64,000 nucleotides of DNA, taken from NCBI GenBank assembly GCA_030841105.1, contig JAVEDE010000050.1, forward strand, positions 1-64,000. The letters run 5' to 3'. The notes below the pieces were generated by a model. The model was not told the DNA's origin. It ran no database searches and was given only the letters and a program-made list of their open reading frames with translations. Origin of the DNA: Pyrinomonadaceae bacterium (GTDB taxonomy: Bacteria > Acidobacteriota > Blastocatellia > Pyrinomonadales > Pyrinomonadaceae). Shown here piece by piece: positions 28,640-38,303 of the stretch (its first letter is position 1; each line of letters starts with the position of its first letter). The position numbers and the translations under genes are program-made.

Positions 28640-29998
28640 TTACGACACGTCAACCAAATCGCCCACGGTGCGCGCGGTGTCGCCCGCGCCGCGCCGTTCG
28701 GCAGTCTCCTGCGCGAAGCCGTGCGATGTGCCGAAGTAGTTGCGCCACGCGCTGTCTATGACCTTCGGCGTGAGTTCGATGGCCTGCCCCTCGAAGAGGC
28801 AGATGTCGAGCACGCGGTCGAGCAGGTCGCGCGGCTCGCACGCCTTCATCTGGCGGTGCGAGATCATGTAGTTGTTCAAGATGTAGTCGAGACACACCTG
28901 CTCGACGCGCATCCCGCGCGTGTGCGCCGCGCGTTTGAAGATTTCGATGTAGGCGGCGGGCGTCGGCGGTTCGACGCGCGCGCGGTAGCCCATGCGCCGG
29001 AGGAACGCCTCGTCAACGAGGTCTTTGTCTTCGAGGTTCGTCGCGAAGACGACGAGTTGCTCGAACGGCACTTCGATCTTCTTGCCCGTGTGCAGCGTCA
29101 AATAATCCACGCGGCGCTCGAGCGGCACGATCCAGCGGTTGAGCAGATCGGTCGGCGCGACGCGCTGCCGCCCGAAGTCGTCTATGACGAGCGTGCCGCC
29201 GTTCGACTTCATCTGAAACGGGGCTTCGTAAAATCTGGCCGCCTCGCTCCAAGTCAAATCCGCGTTCTCCAAAGTCAACTCGCCGCCGACGATAACGAGC
29301 GGGCGTTCGATGCAGACCCAGCGGCGGTCGTACTCGGCGGGCACGGCTTCGCTCGCGGCCGGGCGATGGTTGTGAGCGTCGAAGACGCGGATGACTTGGC
29401 CGTCAATCTCGATGGCGTAGGGAATCCAGATCGCGCCGGGGAGACTGGCGTTGATGCGTTCGGCGACGGCCGTCTTGCCCGTGCCCGGAGGGCCACTTAA
29501 GAAAAGCGAGCGGCGCGAGTTGACGACGCAGCCGACCGTCTGCATGAGCGAATCGGGCAGCACGAGATCGCGGAAGGCGGCGCGCACCGAGTCCATCGTC
29601 GCGTGGCGCGCGGGCACGGCTTGCAGGCGCATCATGTGCGCGTAGTCGCGAAGGCTGACGGGCGCGGGGCCGTCGTAGCCGCAGAAGGAGCGCGCGCGGG
29701 CGAGTCGTTCCCAGCCGCGGTCGAGCATGCCGTAGCGCGTCGCGCCCATCGCCGCTTGTAGTTTCACCTCGATCAACTTCTCGCGGTAGAGGTGCTGCAA
29801 AATCTCTTCGGTCAGCGCGCGCGGCAGGTGCATGCGCTCGGTGACGTTCGCCGTCGAAGGTTCGGGCAGCGCGGCGACGATCTTGAGCGCGAGGTCGCAC
29901 AGGAAACTCTCCGGCACGTCCGTCTCGGCCAGTTCTTCCGGCACGGGCGGCCCCATGCTCTCCACTTCCATGCGCGTCAGTATGTTGGTTTGCGTCAT
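28640..29998 (-). CDS. AAA family ATPase (MoxR-like)
   Basis: SLFLSGPPGTGKTAVAERINASLPGAIWIPYAIEID Walker A; LVIDDFGRQRVAPTDLLNRWIVPLERRVDYLTL. Confidence 0.85.
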   Translation of the reverse strand: MTQTNILTRMEVESMGPPVPEELAETDVPESFLCDLALKIVAALPEPSTANVTERMHLPRALTEEILQHLYREKLIEVKLQAAMGATRYGMLDRGWERLARARSFCGYDGPAPVSLRDYAHMMRLQAVPARHATMDSVRAAFRDLVLPDSLMQTVGCVVNSRRSLFLSGPPGTGKTAVAERINASLPGAIWIPYAIEIDGQVIRVFDAHNHRPAASEAVPAEYDRRWVCIERPLVIVGGELTLENADLTWSEAARFYEAPFQMKSNGGTLVIDDFGRQRVAPTDLLNRWIVPLERRVDYLTLHTGKKIEVPFEQLVVFATNLEDKDLVDEAFLRRMGYRARVEPPTPAAYIEIFKRAAHTRGMRVEQVCLDYILNNYMISHRQMKACEPRDLLDRVLDICLFEGQAIELTPKVIDSAWRNYFGTSHGFAQETAERRGAGDTARTVGDLVDVS

Positions 29999-30046
29999 TG
30001 GTCAACGTCCTCAATCGGGCGGCGGATGAATCAGCCGCCCATGAAA

Positions 30047-31036
30047 TTATTCCTTACCGGCGACTTGCTCGTTCGACTGACCGGCGAGCGCGCGGCGAGT
30101 TTCTTCGGCGCGGTCGGAGTGGCCGTTGCGCGCGTAGAGTTCGGAGAGACGGCGCAGGACGAACTCCGACTGCGGCTGCGCGCGGCGCGCGGCCTCGTAG
30201 TGTTCGATGGCCTGATCTTCGCGCCCCGCGCGTTCCAGCATGGCAGCGACGTTGAGTCGCCCTTGATACTCGCCGCCGGAACGCGCGAAGCTCTGGTAGG
30301 CGTCGTCGTACTTGCCGAGGCGGCACTGCGCGAGCGCGAGATTGTTCCAGATGCGCTCGTCCGAGGGCGCGAGTTTCGCCGCGCGCTTGAGGCGTGCGAC
30401 GGCCGCGCGGTAGTTGCCGTTCAGGTACAGCGAGTAGCCGAGGTTGTTGAGCGTCTGCGCGTCCGGCTCGTGATCGAGGGCGCGCTCGAAGGACTCACGC
30501 GCGCGGTCGTGCAGACCTTTGCGGTCGTAGGCGACGGCCAAGAGGTTGTGCGCTTCGGACAGACGCGAGTCGAGCGAGACGGCGCGCGACAGTTCCTTGA
30601 CGGCCTCGTTCAGACGGCCTTCGTCCAAGAACGCACGGCCGCGCGCGAGGTAGTCTTTTGCCGTGCCGCCTTCGTCCGTCGTGTCGCCTGCGCGCGCCGT
30701 GCGGCTGTCTTCCACACGCATCAGGGGCGCGCTCTCAAACTTCGCCACGTCCTTCTCGGACATGCGCCGCACCTTGTCGTCGTCGCCGCCGAAGAGTCGC
30801 GCCGCCGCCTTAAAAGGAGCTTTGAAGAAACGCGCGAAGCGGTTGCCCTTCTTCTTCGCTTTCTCTTCGCCGGGCGCGGCCGGGTCTTCCGCCGTGCCCG
30901 TGGGCGAACCGTCGGCGGCGACGATCTCGGCGGCATCGTCGCCGTCGTGCTCGGTCGTCGTGGCCGTCCAGAAAGTCGAGACGCCGACGGTCAGGACGAG
31001 GGCGATCAGAAACGCGTTGATGGTGCGGTTGCGCAT
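30047..31036 (-). CDS. tetratricopeptide repeat protein (TadD-like position)
   Basis: tandem TPRs EAVKELSRAVSLDSRLSEAHNLLAVAYDRKGLHDRARESFERALDHEPDAQTLNNLGYSLYLNG; precedes TadC/TadB. Confidence 0.75.
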   Translation of the reverse strand: MRNRTINAFLIALVLTVGVSTFWTATTTEHDGDDAAEIVAADGSPTGTAEDPAAPGEEKAKKKGNRFARFFKAPFKAAARLFGGDDDKVRRMSEKDVAKFESAPLMRVEDSRTARAGDTTDEGGTAKDYLARGRAFLDEGRLNEAVKELSRAVSLDSRLSEAHNLLAVAYDRKGLHDRARESFERALDHEPDAQTLNNLGYSLYLNGNYRAAVARLKRAAKLAPSDERIWNNLALAQCRLGKYDDAYQSFARSGGEYQGRLNVAAMLERAGREDQAIEHYEAARRAQPQSEFVLRRLSELYARNGHSDRAEETRRALAGQSNEQVAGKE

Positions 31037-31052
31037 GGCTGTGTGTACTCCT

Positions 31053-32000
31053 TTACATCTTGGCGAACGAATCAATGAGATTAAGCGCGGCCGGGCCGAG
31101 GATGGCGATAAAGAGCGTCGGGAACAGAAAGCACGCGAGCGGGAACAGCAACTTGACGGCGGCCTTCTGCGCGGCCTGCTCCGCGCGCTGCCTGCGCTTC
31201 GTGCGCAAGCTGTCGGCGTAGACGCGCACGGCGCGCGCGATTGACGTGCCGAAGCGGTCGGCCTGAATGAGCATCGCGACAAGGCTGCGCAAGTCGTCAA
31301 CGCCCGTGCGCTCCGCCAGATTACGCAGGGCTTCGTCGCGGTCGCGCCCGACGCGGATTTCCAGATTAGTCAACTCGAACTCTTCGCTGATGTCCGGGTG
31401 GACTTCGCGCAACTCTTCGCCGACCTTCACGATGGCGGCGTTCAAACCCAGCCCCGCCTCGATGGAGACGACCATCAGATCGAGCGCGTCGGCCAAGCCC
31501 CAGCGCACGCGCTGCTGCCGCCCCTTGACCATCTTGTTCAGGATGTAACGCGGCAGGAAGAAGCCCTTGATGAACGCGATCAGAATCCAGAGGATCGCGC
31601 TGTTGAGCGGTCGCGCCATGAGCGCGCAACCGAGCGCGACCACGGCGGGATAACCGATGAGCGTGGTGATTTGAATGGCGCGATAGACGATGGGCGCGTT
31701 CGGCGAACGATAGCCCGCCTGCATCAACTTCTTTTGCAGCTTCTTGGCCTCGGCAGCCGAAGGCGGCGCGAGCCGTTGAAAGGGCTTCGCCATGCGCTCG
31801 GCCAGCGCGGCCATGCCGTCGTCCGAAGCGGCGTTCGCGCTCAAGTCAACGCCCGCGCGCACGGCAGAACCGCCGCCCGTCTCGCCCATGCGCCGCAGGC
31901 GTTCGGTCGCCGCGCTCGCCGGGCGAAACATCAGCCAGTAAATCCCCAACACGCCGAGCGTGATGAACGCGAATGTCGAAAGGGTGATGATGAAAATCAT
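31053..32000 (-). CDS. tadC: type II secretion system F family protein, TadC-like
   Basis: WGLADALDLMVVSIEAGLGLNAAIVKVGEELREVHPDISEEFELTNLEIRVGRDRDEALRNLAERTG. Confidence 0.88.
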   Translation of the reverse strand: MIFIITLSTFAFITLGVLGIYWLMFRPASAATERLRRMGETGGGSAVRAGVDLSANAASDDGMAALAERMAKPFQRLAPPSAAEAKKLQKKLMQAGYRSPNAPIVYRAIQITTLIGYPAVVALGCALMARPLNSAILWILIAFIKGFFLPRYILNKMVKGRQQRVRWGLADALDLMVVSIEAGLGLNAAIVKVGEELREVHPDISEEFELTNLEIRVGRDRDEALRNLAERTGVDDLRSLVAMLIQADRFGTSIARAVRVYADSLRTKRRQRAEQAAQKAAVKLLFPLACFLFPTLFIAILGPAALNLIDSFAKM

Positions 32001-32007
32001 AGTTTTT

Positions 32008-32160
32008 AGTGACAGGTGGCAAGTGACGAGTGACGAGCAAGAACAAGTTAAAAGTGTTGCCGTCGTTTGCGACTTTCGTGCGAGTGTCGAGTGACGAGAT
32101 TTAAGACCGAGGCAAGGACTTTGTTTTAACTCGTCACTTGTCACTCGTCACTCGTCACTG
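32008..32160. repeat. heptamer-arm inverted repeat G (AGTGACG units)
   Basis: right arm (reverse complement) AGTGACG-AGTGACG-AGTGACA-AGTGACG-AGTTAAAA; left AGTGACA-GGTGGCA-AGTGACG-AGTGACG. Confidence 0.88.
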
Positions 32161-32163
32161 CTT

Positions 32164-33126
32164 TCAAATCTTGATATTGAGAATTTTCCGAATCACGAGC
32201 ATGCCCGTGATCTGCAAGCCGATGGCGACGGCCGCCAGTTTGTGGCCGCGCGGGTCGTTCCACATGACGCTCATGTATTCGGGGTTCATCACGGTGACGG
32301 CGAGCGCGACGAAGATCGGCAGGCCACAGAGAATCCACGCCGACATGCGCGAACTCGTCGTGAGCGTCCGCAGGTCTTCCATGATGCGGAAGCGTTCGCG
32401 AATGGTGTGCGCCACTTTTTCGAGCACTTCGGCGAGGTTGCCGCCCGTCTCGCGCTGGATGAGGATGGCCGTGATGCACAGTTTCAAGTCTAAGAGCGGG
32501 ACGCGCGCCGCCAGATTGTCGAGCGCGAGCTTGAGCGAGAGGCCGAGGTTTTGCTCCTCGTAAGTTTTGCGAAACTCGGTGGCGATGGGGTCGGGCATCT
32601 CGGTCGCCACCATGTGCAACGCTTCGGCGAAGCCGTGACCGGCGGACAGGCCGCGGCTCATCAGTTCGAGCGTGTCGGGCAGGTCTTCGAGAAACTTGTT
32701 GAGCCGCTTGCGCCGCGCCCACGCGACGTGGACGAACGGCACGGCGGCGGCGACGAGTCCGGCGGCGACGATCAGGATGATCGAGATCGACAGCATCGAG
32801 GCGGCCAGCCCGGCGAGCATCGCCGCCATCAACGAGAACATCAGGAGGCGCGTCACGGTGATGTGCAGGTCGGCCTGATCGAGCATGCGCTTGAGTTTGC
32901 CGGCCACCTGCATGCGCACGAGCACTCGGTCTAAGAGCGGTATCTCGCTCATCAACTCCTGCCGCGCGAGTTGCACCTCCATGTCGGCGTCGTTCGCCGA
33001 ATGCAGGAGGGCGTCCGCGAGTCGCTGCTTCAAACGGGCGCGCTTCTGCTCCGAGCCGCGCGTCGCGAGCAGGTAGCCCGCGAAGGTCAGGAACAAACAG
33101 AAGGCGAAGACGAAAAAGGGGATCAT
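32164..33126 (-). CDS. tadB: type II secretion system F family protein, TadB-like
   Basis: LNKFLEDLPDTLELMSRGLSAGHGFAEALHMVATEMPDPIATEFRKTYEEQNLGLSLKLALDNLAARVP. Confidence 0.9.
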   Translation of the reverse strand: MIPFFVFAFCLFLTFAGYLLATRGSEQKRARLKQRLADALLHSANDADMEVQLARQELMSEIPLLDRVLVRMQVAGKLKRMLDQADLHITVTRLLMFSLMAAMLAGLAASMLSISIILIVAAGLVAAAVPFVHVAWARRKRLNKFLEDLPDTLELMSRGLSAGHGFAEALHMVATEMPDPIATEFRKTYEEQNLGLSLKLALDNLAARVPLLDLKLCITAILIQRETGGNLAEVLEKVAHTIRERFRIMEDLRTLTTSSRMSAWILCGLPIFVALAVTVMNPEYMSVMWNDPRGHKLAAVAIGLQITGMLVIRKILNIKI

Positions 33127-33144
33127 AGTGTCACCGGCTATCAG

Positions 33145-34509
33145 CTATTGGTTCTCTTCAAAAAAGACGCGCGGCAACTGCATGCCGTAGACTTTGAGGC
33201 GTTCGGCGAAGCGCGGGCGCACGCCCGTGGGGCGGAAGCGGCCGATGACGTGGCCGTCCTTGTCAATGCCCTTGCGCTCGAACATAAAAATTTCCTGCAT
33301 CGTGATCGTGTCGCCTTCCATGCCCGTGATCTCGGAGATGGAGACGACGCGGCGCGTGCCGTCCGAGAGGCGCGCGGCCTGTATGACGAGGTTCAAGGCC
33401 GACGCGATCTGCTGGCGCATGGCGCGCTCGGAGAGTTTCATCCCCGTCATTTGAATCATGGTTTCGAGTCGCGCCAACGCGTCGCGCGGGGTGTTGGCGT
33501 GGACGGTCGTCAAAGAGCCGTCGTGGCCGGTGTTCATCGCTTGCAGCATGTCTATGGCTTCGCCGCCGCGCACCTCGCCGATGACGATGCGGTCGGGGCG
33601 CATGCGCAGGGCGTTCTTGACCAAGTCGCGCTGCGTGACTTCGCCGCGACCCTCGATGTTCGGCGGGCGCGTCTCAAGCCGGACGACGTGCGGTTGCTGC
33701 AACTGCAACTCCGCAGAGTCTTCAATCGTGACGATGCGCTGCTCTTCGGGGATGTAGGCCGAGAGCGCGTTCAGAAGCGTCGTCTTCCCCGCGCCCGTGC
33801 CGCCGGAGATCAAGACGTTGAGGCGCGCGTTGACGCACATCTCGAACATGTCTGCGATGTCTTTGGTGAGCGCGCCGATCTCGATGAGCTTCGACATCCG
33901 CAAAGGCTCTGCGCCGAAGCGGCGGATGGAGAGGACAGGGCCGTCGAGTGAGAGCGGCGGGATGATGGCGTTGACGCGCGAGCCGTCCGAGAGGCGCGCG
34001 TCAACCATGGGTGAGGACTCGTCTATGCGGCGGCCGACGGACGAGACGATGCGCTCGATGACGCGCATGAGGTGCTCGTCGTCCTTGAAGGTGACGTTGG
34101 TGCGTTCGAGTTTGCCGCGCCGCTCGATGTAGATGTTCTGCGGCGAGTTGACGAGGATGTCGGAGATGGTCGAGTCGGCGAGTAAGGGTTCGAGCGGGCC
34201 GAGGCCGAACAACTCGTGGCGCACCTCTTCGACCAGACGCTCGCGGTCGCTCGTCGAGAGCGGCATCTTCTCGTCGGCGAGCAGAGCTTCCGCCAGCCGC
34301 GCCACTTCCGAACGAAGCTGCTCGGCGTCGAGTTGGCTGAGCTTCGTCAAGTCCATGCGGTTGATGATCGCGCGGTGCAACCGCGACTTCATCTCTTGAA
34401 AAGTGTGCGCGCCGCCCGCCTGCGTCTCGCCGTCTCCGCTGCCGGAGCGTGCCGCGCCGGGCAGCACCGCCGGGTTGGTTTCCCTGATTAGTCTTTCGCG
34501 TAGTGACAT
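33145..34509 (-). CDS. cpaF: CpaF/TadA family pilus assembly ATPase
   Basis: [110 protein letters not shown]. Confidence 0.95.
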   Translation of the reverse strand: MSLRERLIRETNPAVLPGAARSGSGDGETQAGGAHTFQEMKSRLHRAIINRMDLTKLSQLDAEQLRSEVARLAEALLADEKMPLSTSDRERLVEEVRHELFGLGPLEPLLADSTISDILVNSPQNIYIERRGKLERTNVTFKDDEHLMRVIERIVSSVGRRIDESSPMVDARLSDGSRVNAIIPPLSLDGPVLSIRRFGAEPLRMSKLIEIGALTKDIADMFEMCVNARLNVLISGGTGAGKTTLLNALSAYIPEEQRIVTIEDSAELQLQQPHVVRLETRPPNIEGRGEVTQRDLVKNALRMRPDRIVIGEVRGGEAIDMLQAMNTGHDGSLTTVHANTPRDALARLETMIQMTGMKLSERAMRQQIASALNLVIQAARLSDGTRRVVSISEITGMEGDTITMQEIFMFERKGIDKDGHVIGRFRPTGVRPRFAERLKVYGMQLPRVFFEENQ

Positions 34510-34545
34510 GGTGTTGGTCGTCTCTTCCGGTCGGTTAAGAAGGAG

Positions 34546-34650
34546 TCTCACGCAAAGGCGCAAAGGCGCGAAGGAGTAGGGCGACGAGCCTGTTCGCCGT
34601 TCGACGCTTGCGCGGCGTCTGCCTCTGCGCCTTTGCGCCTTTGCGTGAGA
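34546..34650. repeat. octamer-arm inverted repeat H (CGCAAAGG units)
   Basis: 24-bp perfect stem TCTCACGCAAAGGCGCAAAGGCGC (34546-34569)/GCGCCTTTGCGCCTTTGCGTGAGA (34627-34650). Confidence 0.92.
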
Positions 34651-34699
34651 TTCATGCTTTGATTTGTCGTGCTCATGTTAGGCGTTCTTCAAGGCGACC

Positions 34700-35944
34700 T
34701 TAGATCGCGGCGGTCGCCTTGTCTTTGCCGAGCCGCGTGCGCAGACCGGCGTTCGAGATCGCGCCGACGGGGCGGCCGAAGATCGCGCCCCACAGACCTT
34801 TGCGCGGCTCTTTGATCTCCGACTCCACGGTCGCGCCCGTGATGCTCGCCGCGATGTGTCGAATCTCCTGCGCGATGCGCGAGGTGGGGTCGGACTTGAC
34901 GAGCGGCTCGCCGAGGTTGATCGAGTTGACGGCCGTGTTGTAGTCGCTCTGGACGTAGCCCGTGACGCGCTCGCCGAGGAAGCGTTCCACCTGCCGCAGG
35001 TCGAGATCGATCTGCTTGCTCCAGCGGTTGACGACGATGCGTATCTTGTGGCGCGGGTAGCCGAGGCGGTCGAAAAGGGCGAGGGCGCGCTGCGTGCTGC
35101 GGATGGCGGGGATGTCGAGCGTCAGGACGAGCACCACCTCGTCGGCCTGATCGAGCGCGGAGAGCGTGATCGAGTCGAAGGTGTGCTGCGGGTCAATGAC
35201 CACGTAGTCGTAACGTTCGCGCAGGAGTTCGAGCACCTCGAAGATGTGTTCGGGTTCGATATCGTCGGCGAGGTCGGCCTCGCGCGGCGCGGCGAGGAGC
35301 GAGAGGTTCGAGGTGTGCGGCATGACGTAGCTTTTCAGGAGCGAGTCGTCAACGCGCGCGCGGTTCTCGACCAAGTCGGCGATGGAGAATTTCGGTTCGA
35401 GGCCGAGGAAGAGCGAGAGGTCGCCCGCCTGCAAGTTGAGATCAACGAGGACGGTCGGCGCGTCGAGCGCGGCGGCGAGGTTCGTGGCGATGAACGACGT
35501 GCCGCAGCCGCCCTTGCTCGAAAAGACGGCGACGGCGCGGCCGCGCTTCTTCGGCGCGTCAACTTGCGTGGAACAGAATTCGGCGGTGCGCTCGATGACG
35601 GTCTGAAACTCTTCCGCGATGACGGGCAAGCGCAGGAAGTCGCGCGCCCCGGCGCGATAGCTGCGCAGGATGAGGTCGGGCGAGGCGTCGCGCGAGGCGC
35701 AGATGATCGCGGTCTGCGGGCACTCGGCGGCGAGGCGTTCGACAAACTTGAGCGTCCGTTCGGATTCCGCGCCGAGCGTGATGACGGCGGCGTTCGGCCG
35801 GAGGCGGACGATTTCGGGGAACAGTTGTTCGGCGTCGTCGCCGCCCGCTAAGAGGCGCGTGCGTTCGTGCGCGCCGAGCGCGCCGCGCAACTCTTTGAGG
35901 GTTTCGAGGCCGGTGCTGAGGATGACGAATGACAGTTGATTCAT
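34700..35944 (-). CDS. cpaE: CpaE/TadZ-like pilus localisation ATPase
   Basis: N-terminal receiver-like region; AVFSSKGGCGTSFIATNLAAALDAPTVLVDLNLQAGDLSLFLGLEPKFSIADLV deviant Walker A. Confidence 0.9.
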   Translation of the reverse strand: MNQLSFVILSTGLETLKELRGALGAHERTRLLAGGDDAEQLFPEIVRLRPNAAVITLGAESERTLKFVERLAAECPQTAIICASRDASPDLILRSYRAGARDFLRLPVIAEEFQTVIERTAEFCSTQVDAPKKRGRAVAVFSSKGGCGTSFIATNLAAALDAPTVLVDLNLQAGDLSLFLGLEPKFSIADLVENRARVDDSLLKSYVMPHTSNLSLLAAPREADLADDIEPEHIFEVLELLRERYDYVVIDPQHTFDSITLSALDQADEVVLVLTLDIPAIRSTQRALALFDRLGYPRHKIRIVVNRWSKQIDLDLRQVERFLGERVTGYVQSDYNTAVNSINLGEPLVKSDPTSRIAQEIRHIAASITGATVESEIKEPRKGLWGAIFGRPVGAISNAGLRTRLGKDKATAAI

Positions 35945-36051
35945 GTGCGATGCCGTTCTCTCGTGTGGATTAGCCGAATGGTGGATCGTGTCGCTCTAAA
36001 CTTTCGGTTCTCTTCGGGGGCGACTGCCGCAGTCGTTGTCGCCCGCGTCGT

Positions 36052-36513
36052 TCAGGGGATGACGGTGGGTACGTAGCCCGCGTTCTCGGCGGTCAGAGAA
36101 GTCTTGTACGCGGGCAGCGTCATCGTCCGGCTGACGAGCGGGAGCACGAAGCTGAAGTTGTAGTTGTCAATCTCGGCCGTGACCGTGCCCGCGCCGAGTT
36201 CAAAATTCGTGTAAGTGATTTTGACTTGTGACACCGTGAGGTCTTGCACGAGCGGTTGACCCGTGCCCGCCGCGTTGCCGTAGACGGCCATGTTCTTCGC
36301 CCCGGTCTGCGCCGACGTGCTCGTGCCCTGGTTGACAGCGTAGCGCGCGGCGCGGCGCGTGGCGTCAACGAGCGAGTTGTGCACCCAGAGCATCCGCCCG
36401 ACTTCGAGCACGCCGAACATGGCGGACACGAAGATCGTCGCGCCGATGGCGAATTCGAGGAGCGCCGCCCCGCGTTCGCCGTCCTTCATCTGTGTCGCGC
36501 GCATCGCTTTCAT
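36052..36513 (-). CDS. TadE family pseudopilin
   Basis: KDGERGAALLEFAIGATIFVSAMFGVLEVGRMLWVHNSLVDATRRAARYAV; ATG preceded by GGAGG. Confidence 0.85.
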   Translation of the reverse strand: MKAMRATQMKDGERGAALLEFAIGATIFVSAMFGVLEVGRMLWVHNSLVDATRRAARYAVNQGTSTSAQTGAKNMAVYGNAAGTGQPLVQDLTVSQVKITYTNFELGAGTVTAEIDNYNFSFVLPLVSRTMTLPAYKTSLTAENAGYVPTVIP

Positions 36514-36549
36514 GTCGTCCTCCAATTCGCCCCACTACAACAAAAATTA

Positions 36550-37038
36550 CTACTGTGTGATCTGCCGCATCGTGCTTTTCGCGCCGACGTTGACGCTCAG
36601 AGAGAGCGTCGAACTCCGGGTCAGCTTGCCGAGATCGAAGAGGGGGACGTAGGTGAAATTTTGAATCTCGACCGTCTGCGTCTGCGTCGTGCCGCCGGTC
36701 TTGGTCGGCGTGATCTTGACGTTGGCGGTCGTCAGTCCGCTCGCGACGGGCGTGCCCGTGCCCGCCGTGTTGCCGTAGACGAGGAGATTGCGCGCCGCCG
36801 CGTCGCCCGCGCCCGGCGGCTGGCTGCTGAGGTAGCGCGCGGCGGCGCGCGTGCCCTTGAGGAGCGTCGTGTAGGTGTAGAAGAAACGGCCGAACTCGGC
36901 GGTCGCGCCCAACAGGACGAGCATGAGCGGCAGGACGATGGCGAGTTCGACGAGTTGCGAGCCGCGTTCGTCGCGCCACGCGAAGGCGCGGCTGCGGGCG
37001 CGTTTCAGTTGTTGATTGAGTTTCACCTTGATACGCAT
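36550..37038 (-). CDS. TadE/TadF family pseudopilin
   Basis: DERGSQLVELAIVLPLMLVLLGATAEFGRFFYTYTTLLKGTRAAARYLS. Confidence 0.85.
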   Translation of the reverse strand: MRIKVKLNQQLKRARSRAFAWRDERGSQLVELAIVLPLMLVLLGATAEFGRFFYTYTTLLKGTRAAARYLSSQPPGAGDAAARNLLVYGNTAGTGTPVASGLTTANVKITPTKTGGTTQTQTVEIQNFTYVPLFDLGKLTRSSTLSLSVNVGAKSTMRQITQ

Positions 37039-37052
37039 CGCGGGGAATCCTC

Positions 37053-38213
37053 TCAGCGATAAAGAACGGGGATGGTCAGTTCGGGACTCGACGCGCCGCC
37101 CGCAGGGTCGTAGCCGCCGCGGCCGACGACGGTGCGGATGCCGATGTACTCGGCCTTGATGTCGCCGCCGTTGCCGCTGTCAACTTTCGTTTGCAGGAAG
37201 AAGGCCGCGAAGCGATCTATGCGCACGTAGTCGCGCCCCTCGTTGAACTCGCCCTCGCGGATGATCGGGATGAGCACGACGCGGCGGCCGCGCTCGCCCA
37301 CGCCGCGCGACGGCACTTGGAAGGTGTTCGCCGCGGGCGAATTGTCGGCGTCAATGGCCTGCTGCGCGTCGAGGTACTGCTGGTAGTTGATGTTCTCCCG
37401 CACGTTCTCATCGGGCGGGTACTCGTCCGGTTCGAGACCGCTGCCGTATTCGCCGAAGCGCGTGTTGATGCCCTGCCTGACCGCGCCCGACGAGACGCCC
37501 GGCTTGGTCTGCACGTTCGAGCCTGCGCCCAGACAATTCCTGACGCCCTTGCCCAACCCGATGCGGTCGTCGCTCCCGCCCGGCCCGTCAACGGCGAGAA
37601 TCTGATAGTTGCCCGGCGTGACCGCGCCGCCCGGCGGCCGCCGGATCGTGTAGGTCTGCCCCGGCACGAAGTAGACGCTGTCCGAGTCAATCGCGGTGAC
37701 GGGGATGTAGTCGCAGAACTTGTTGAGCGAGACGCTCATGCCTGCCGTCGCGTCGGCCGTGACGTTGCGCGACGCGCCGAGGACGGGCGCGGCGAACGTG
37801 GTGCTTACGGCGGCGGGCGGAATCACGACCTGCACGAAGCGTATGTCTTTGGCCTGCCCCTTTGCCGTCGCCTCGCTCACATAAGGGCCGTTCAAATTTT
37901 TCGCAAACAGCACGTTCGAGCGCGGGATGGTGACGCCCTTCTGGTTGAACTCGTACTTGTTCAAAGACTCGATGGCGTAGTCGGCCGCTTTCGTGATGCC
38001 GCCGTCATCAGAGTTGAGGGCGGACGCGCCCGCGAGGGCGGCGGCGTCGGCGGCGTTCTGCAACTCGCCGCGCACGAGATAGAAGTGGCTGATGTCTATG
38101 CACAGGCCGGTGGCGAGGAGAAAGGCGAGCATGCCGAAGGTGCTGATCGCCAGCACCGAACCGCGCTCGCCGCGTCGCCCGTTTGCGCTCTGCTTCTCAC
38201 ACGTTCTCTTCAT
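37053..38213 (-). CDS. TadG-related pilus assembly protein
   Basis: RGERGSVLAISTFGMLAFLLATGLCIDISHFYLVRGELQNAADAAALAGASALN; ATG preceded by GAGGAGAAAGAGCG. Confidence 0.85.
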   Translation of the reverse strand: MKRTCEKQSANGRRGERGSVLAISTFGMLAFLLATGLCIDISHFYLVRGELQNAADAAALAGASALNSDDGGITKAADYAIESLNKYEFNQKGVTIPRSNVLFAKNLNGPYVSEATAKGQAKDIRFVQVVIPPAAVSTTFAAPVLGASRNVTADATAGMSVSLNKFCDYIPVTAIDSDSVYFVPGQTYTIRRPPGGAVTPGNYQILAVDGPGGSDDRIGLGKGVRNCLGAGSNVQTKPGVSSGAVRQGINTRFGEYGSGLEPDEYPPDENVRENINYQQYLDAQQAIDADNSPAANTFQVPSRGVGERGRRVVLIPIIREGEFNEGRDYVRIDRFAAFFLQTKVDSGNGGDIKAEYIGIRTVVGRGGYDPAGGASSPELTIPVLYR

Positions 38214-38303
38214 CGCTCTTTCTCCTCTCATCCGACAACTTCAACGGCGAGGCGACTCAAACTTCACTGAACAACGGAACTACTGCTTCACTAAGCAACT
38301 GCA

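Noticed and set aside
29792-31078. 428-aa plus-strand ORF
   Set aside because: Antisense to the AAA ATPase and TPR genes; shadow composition
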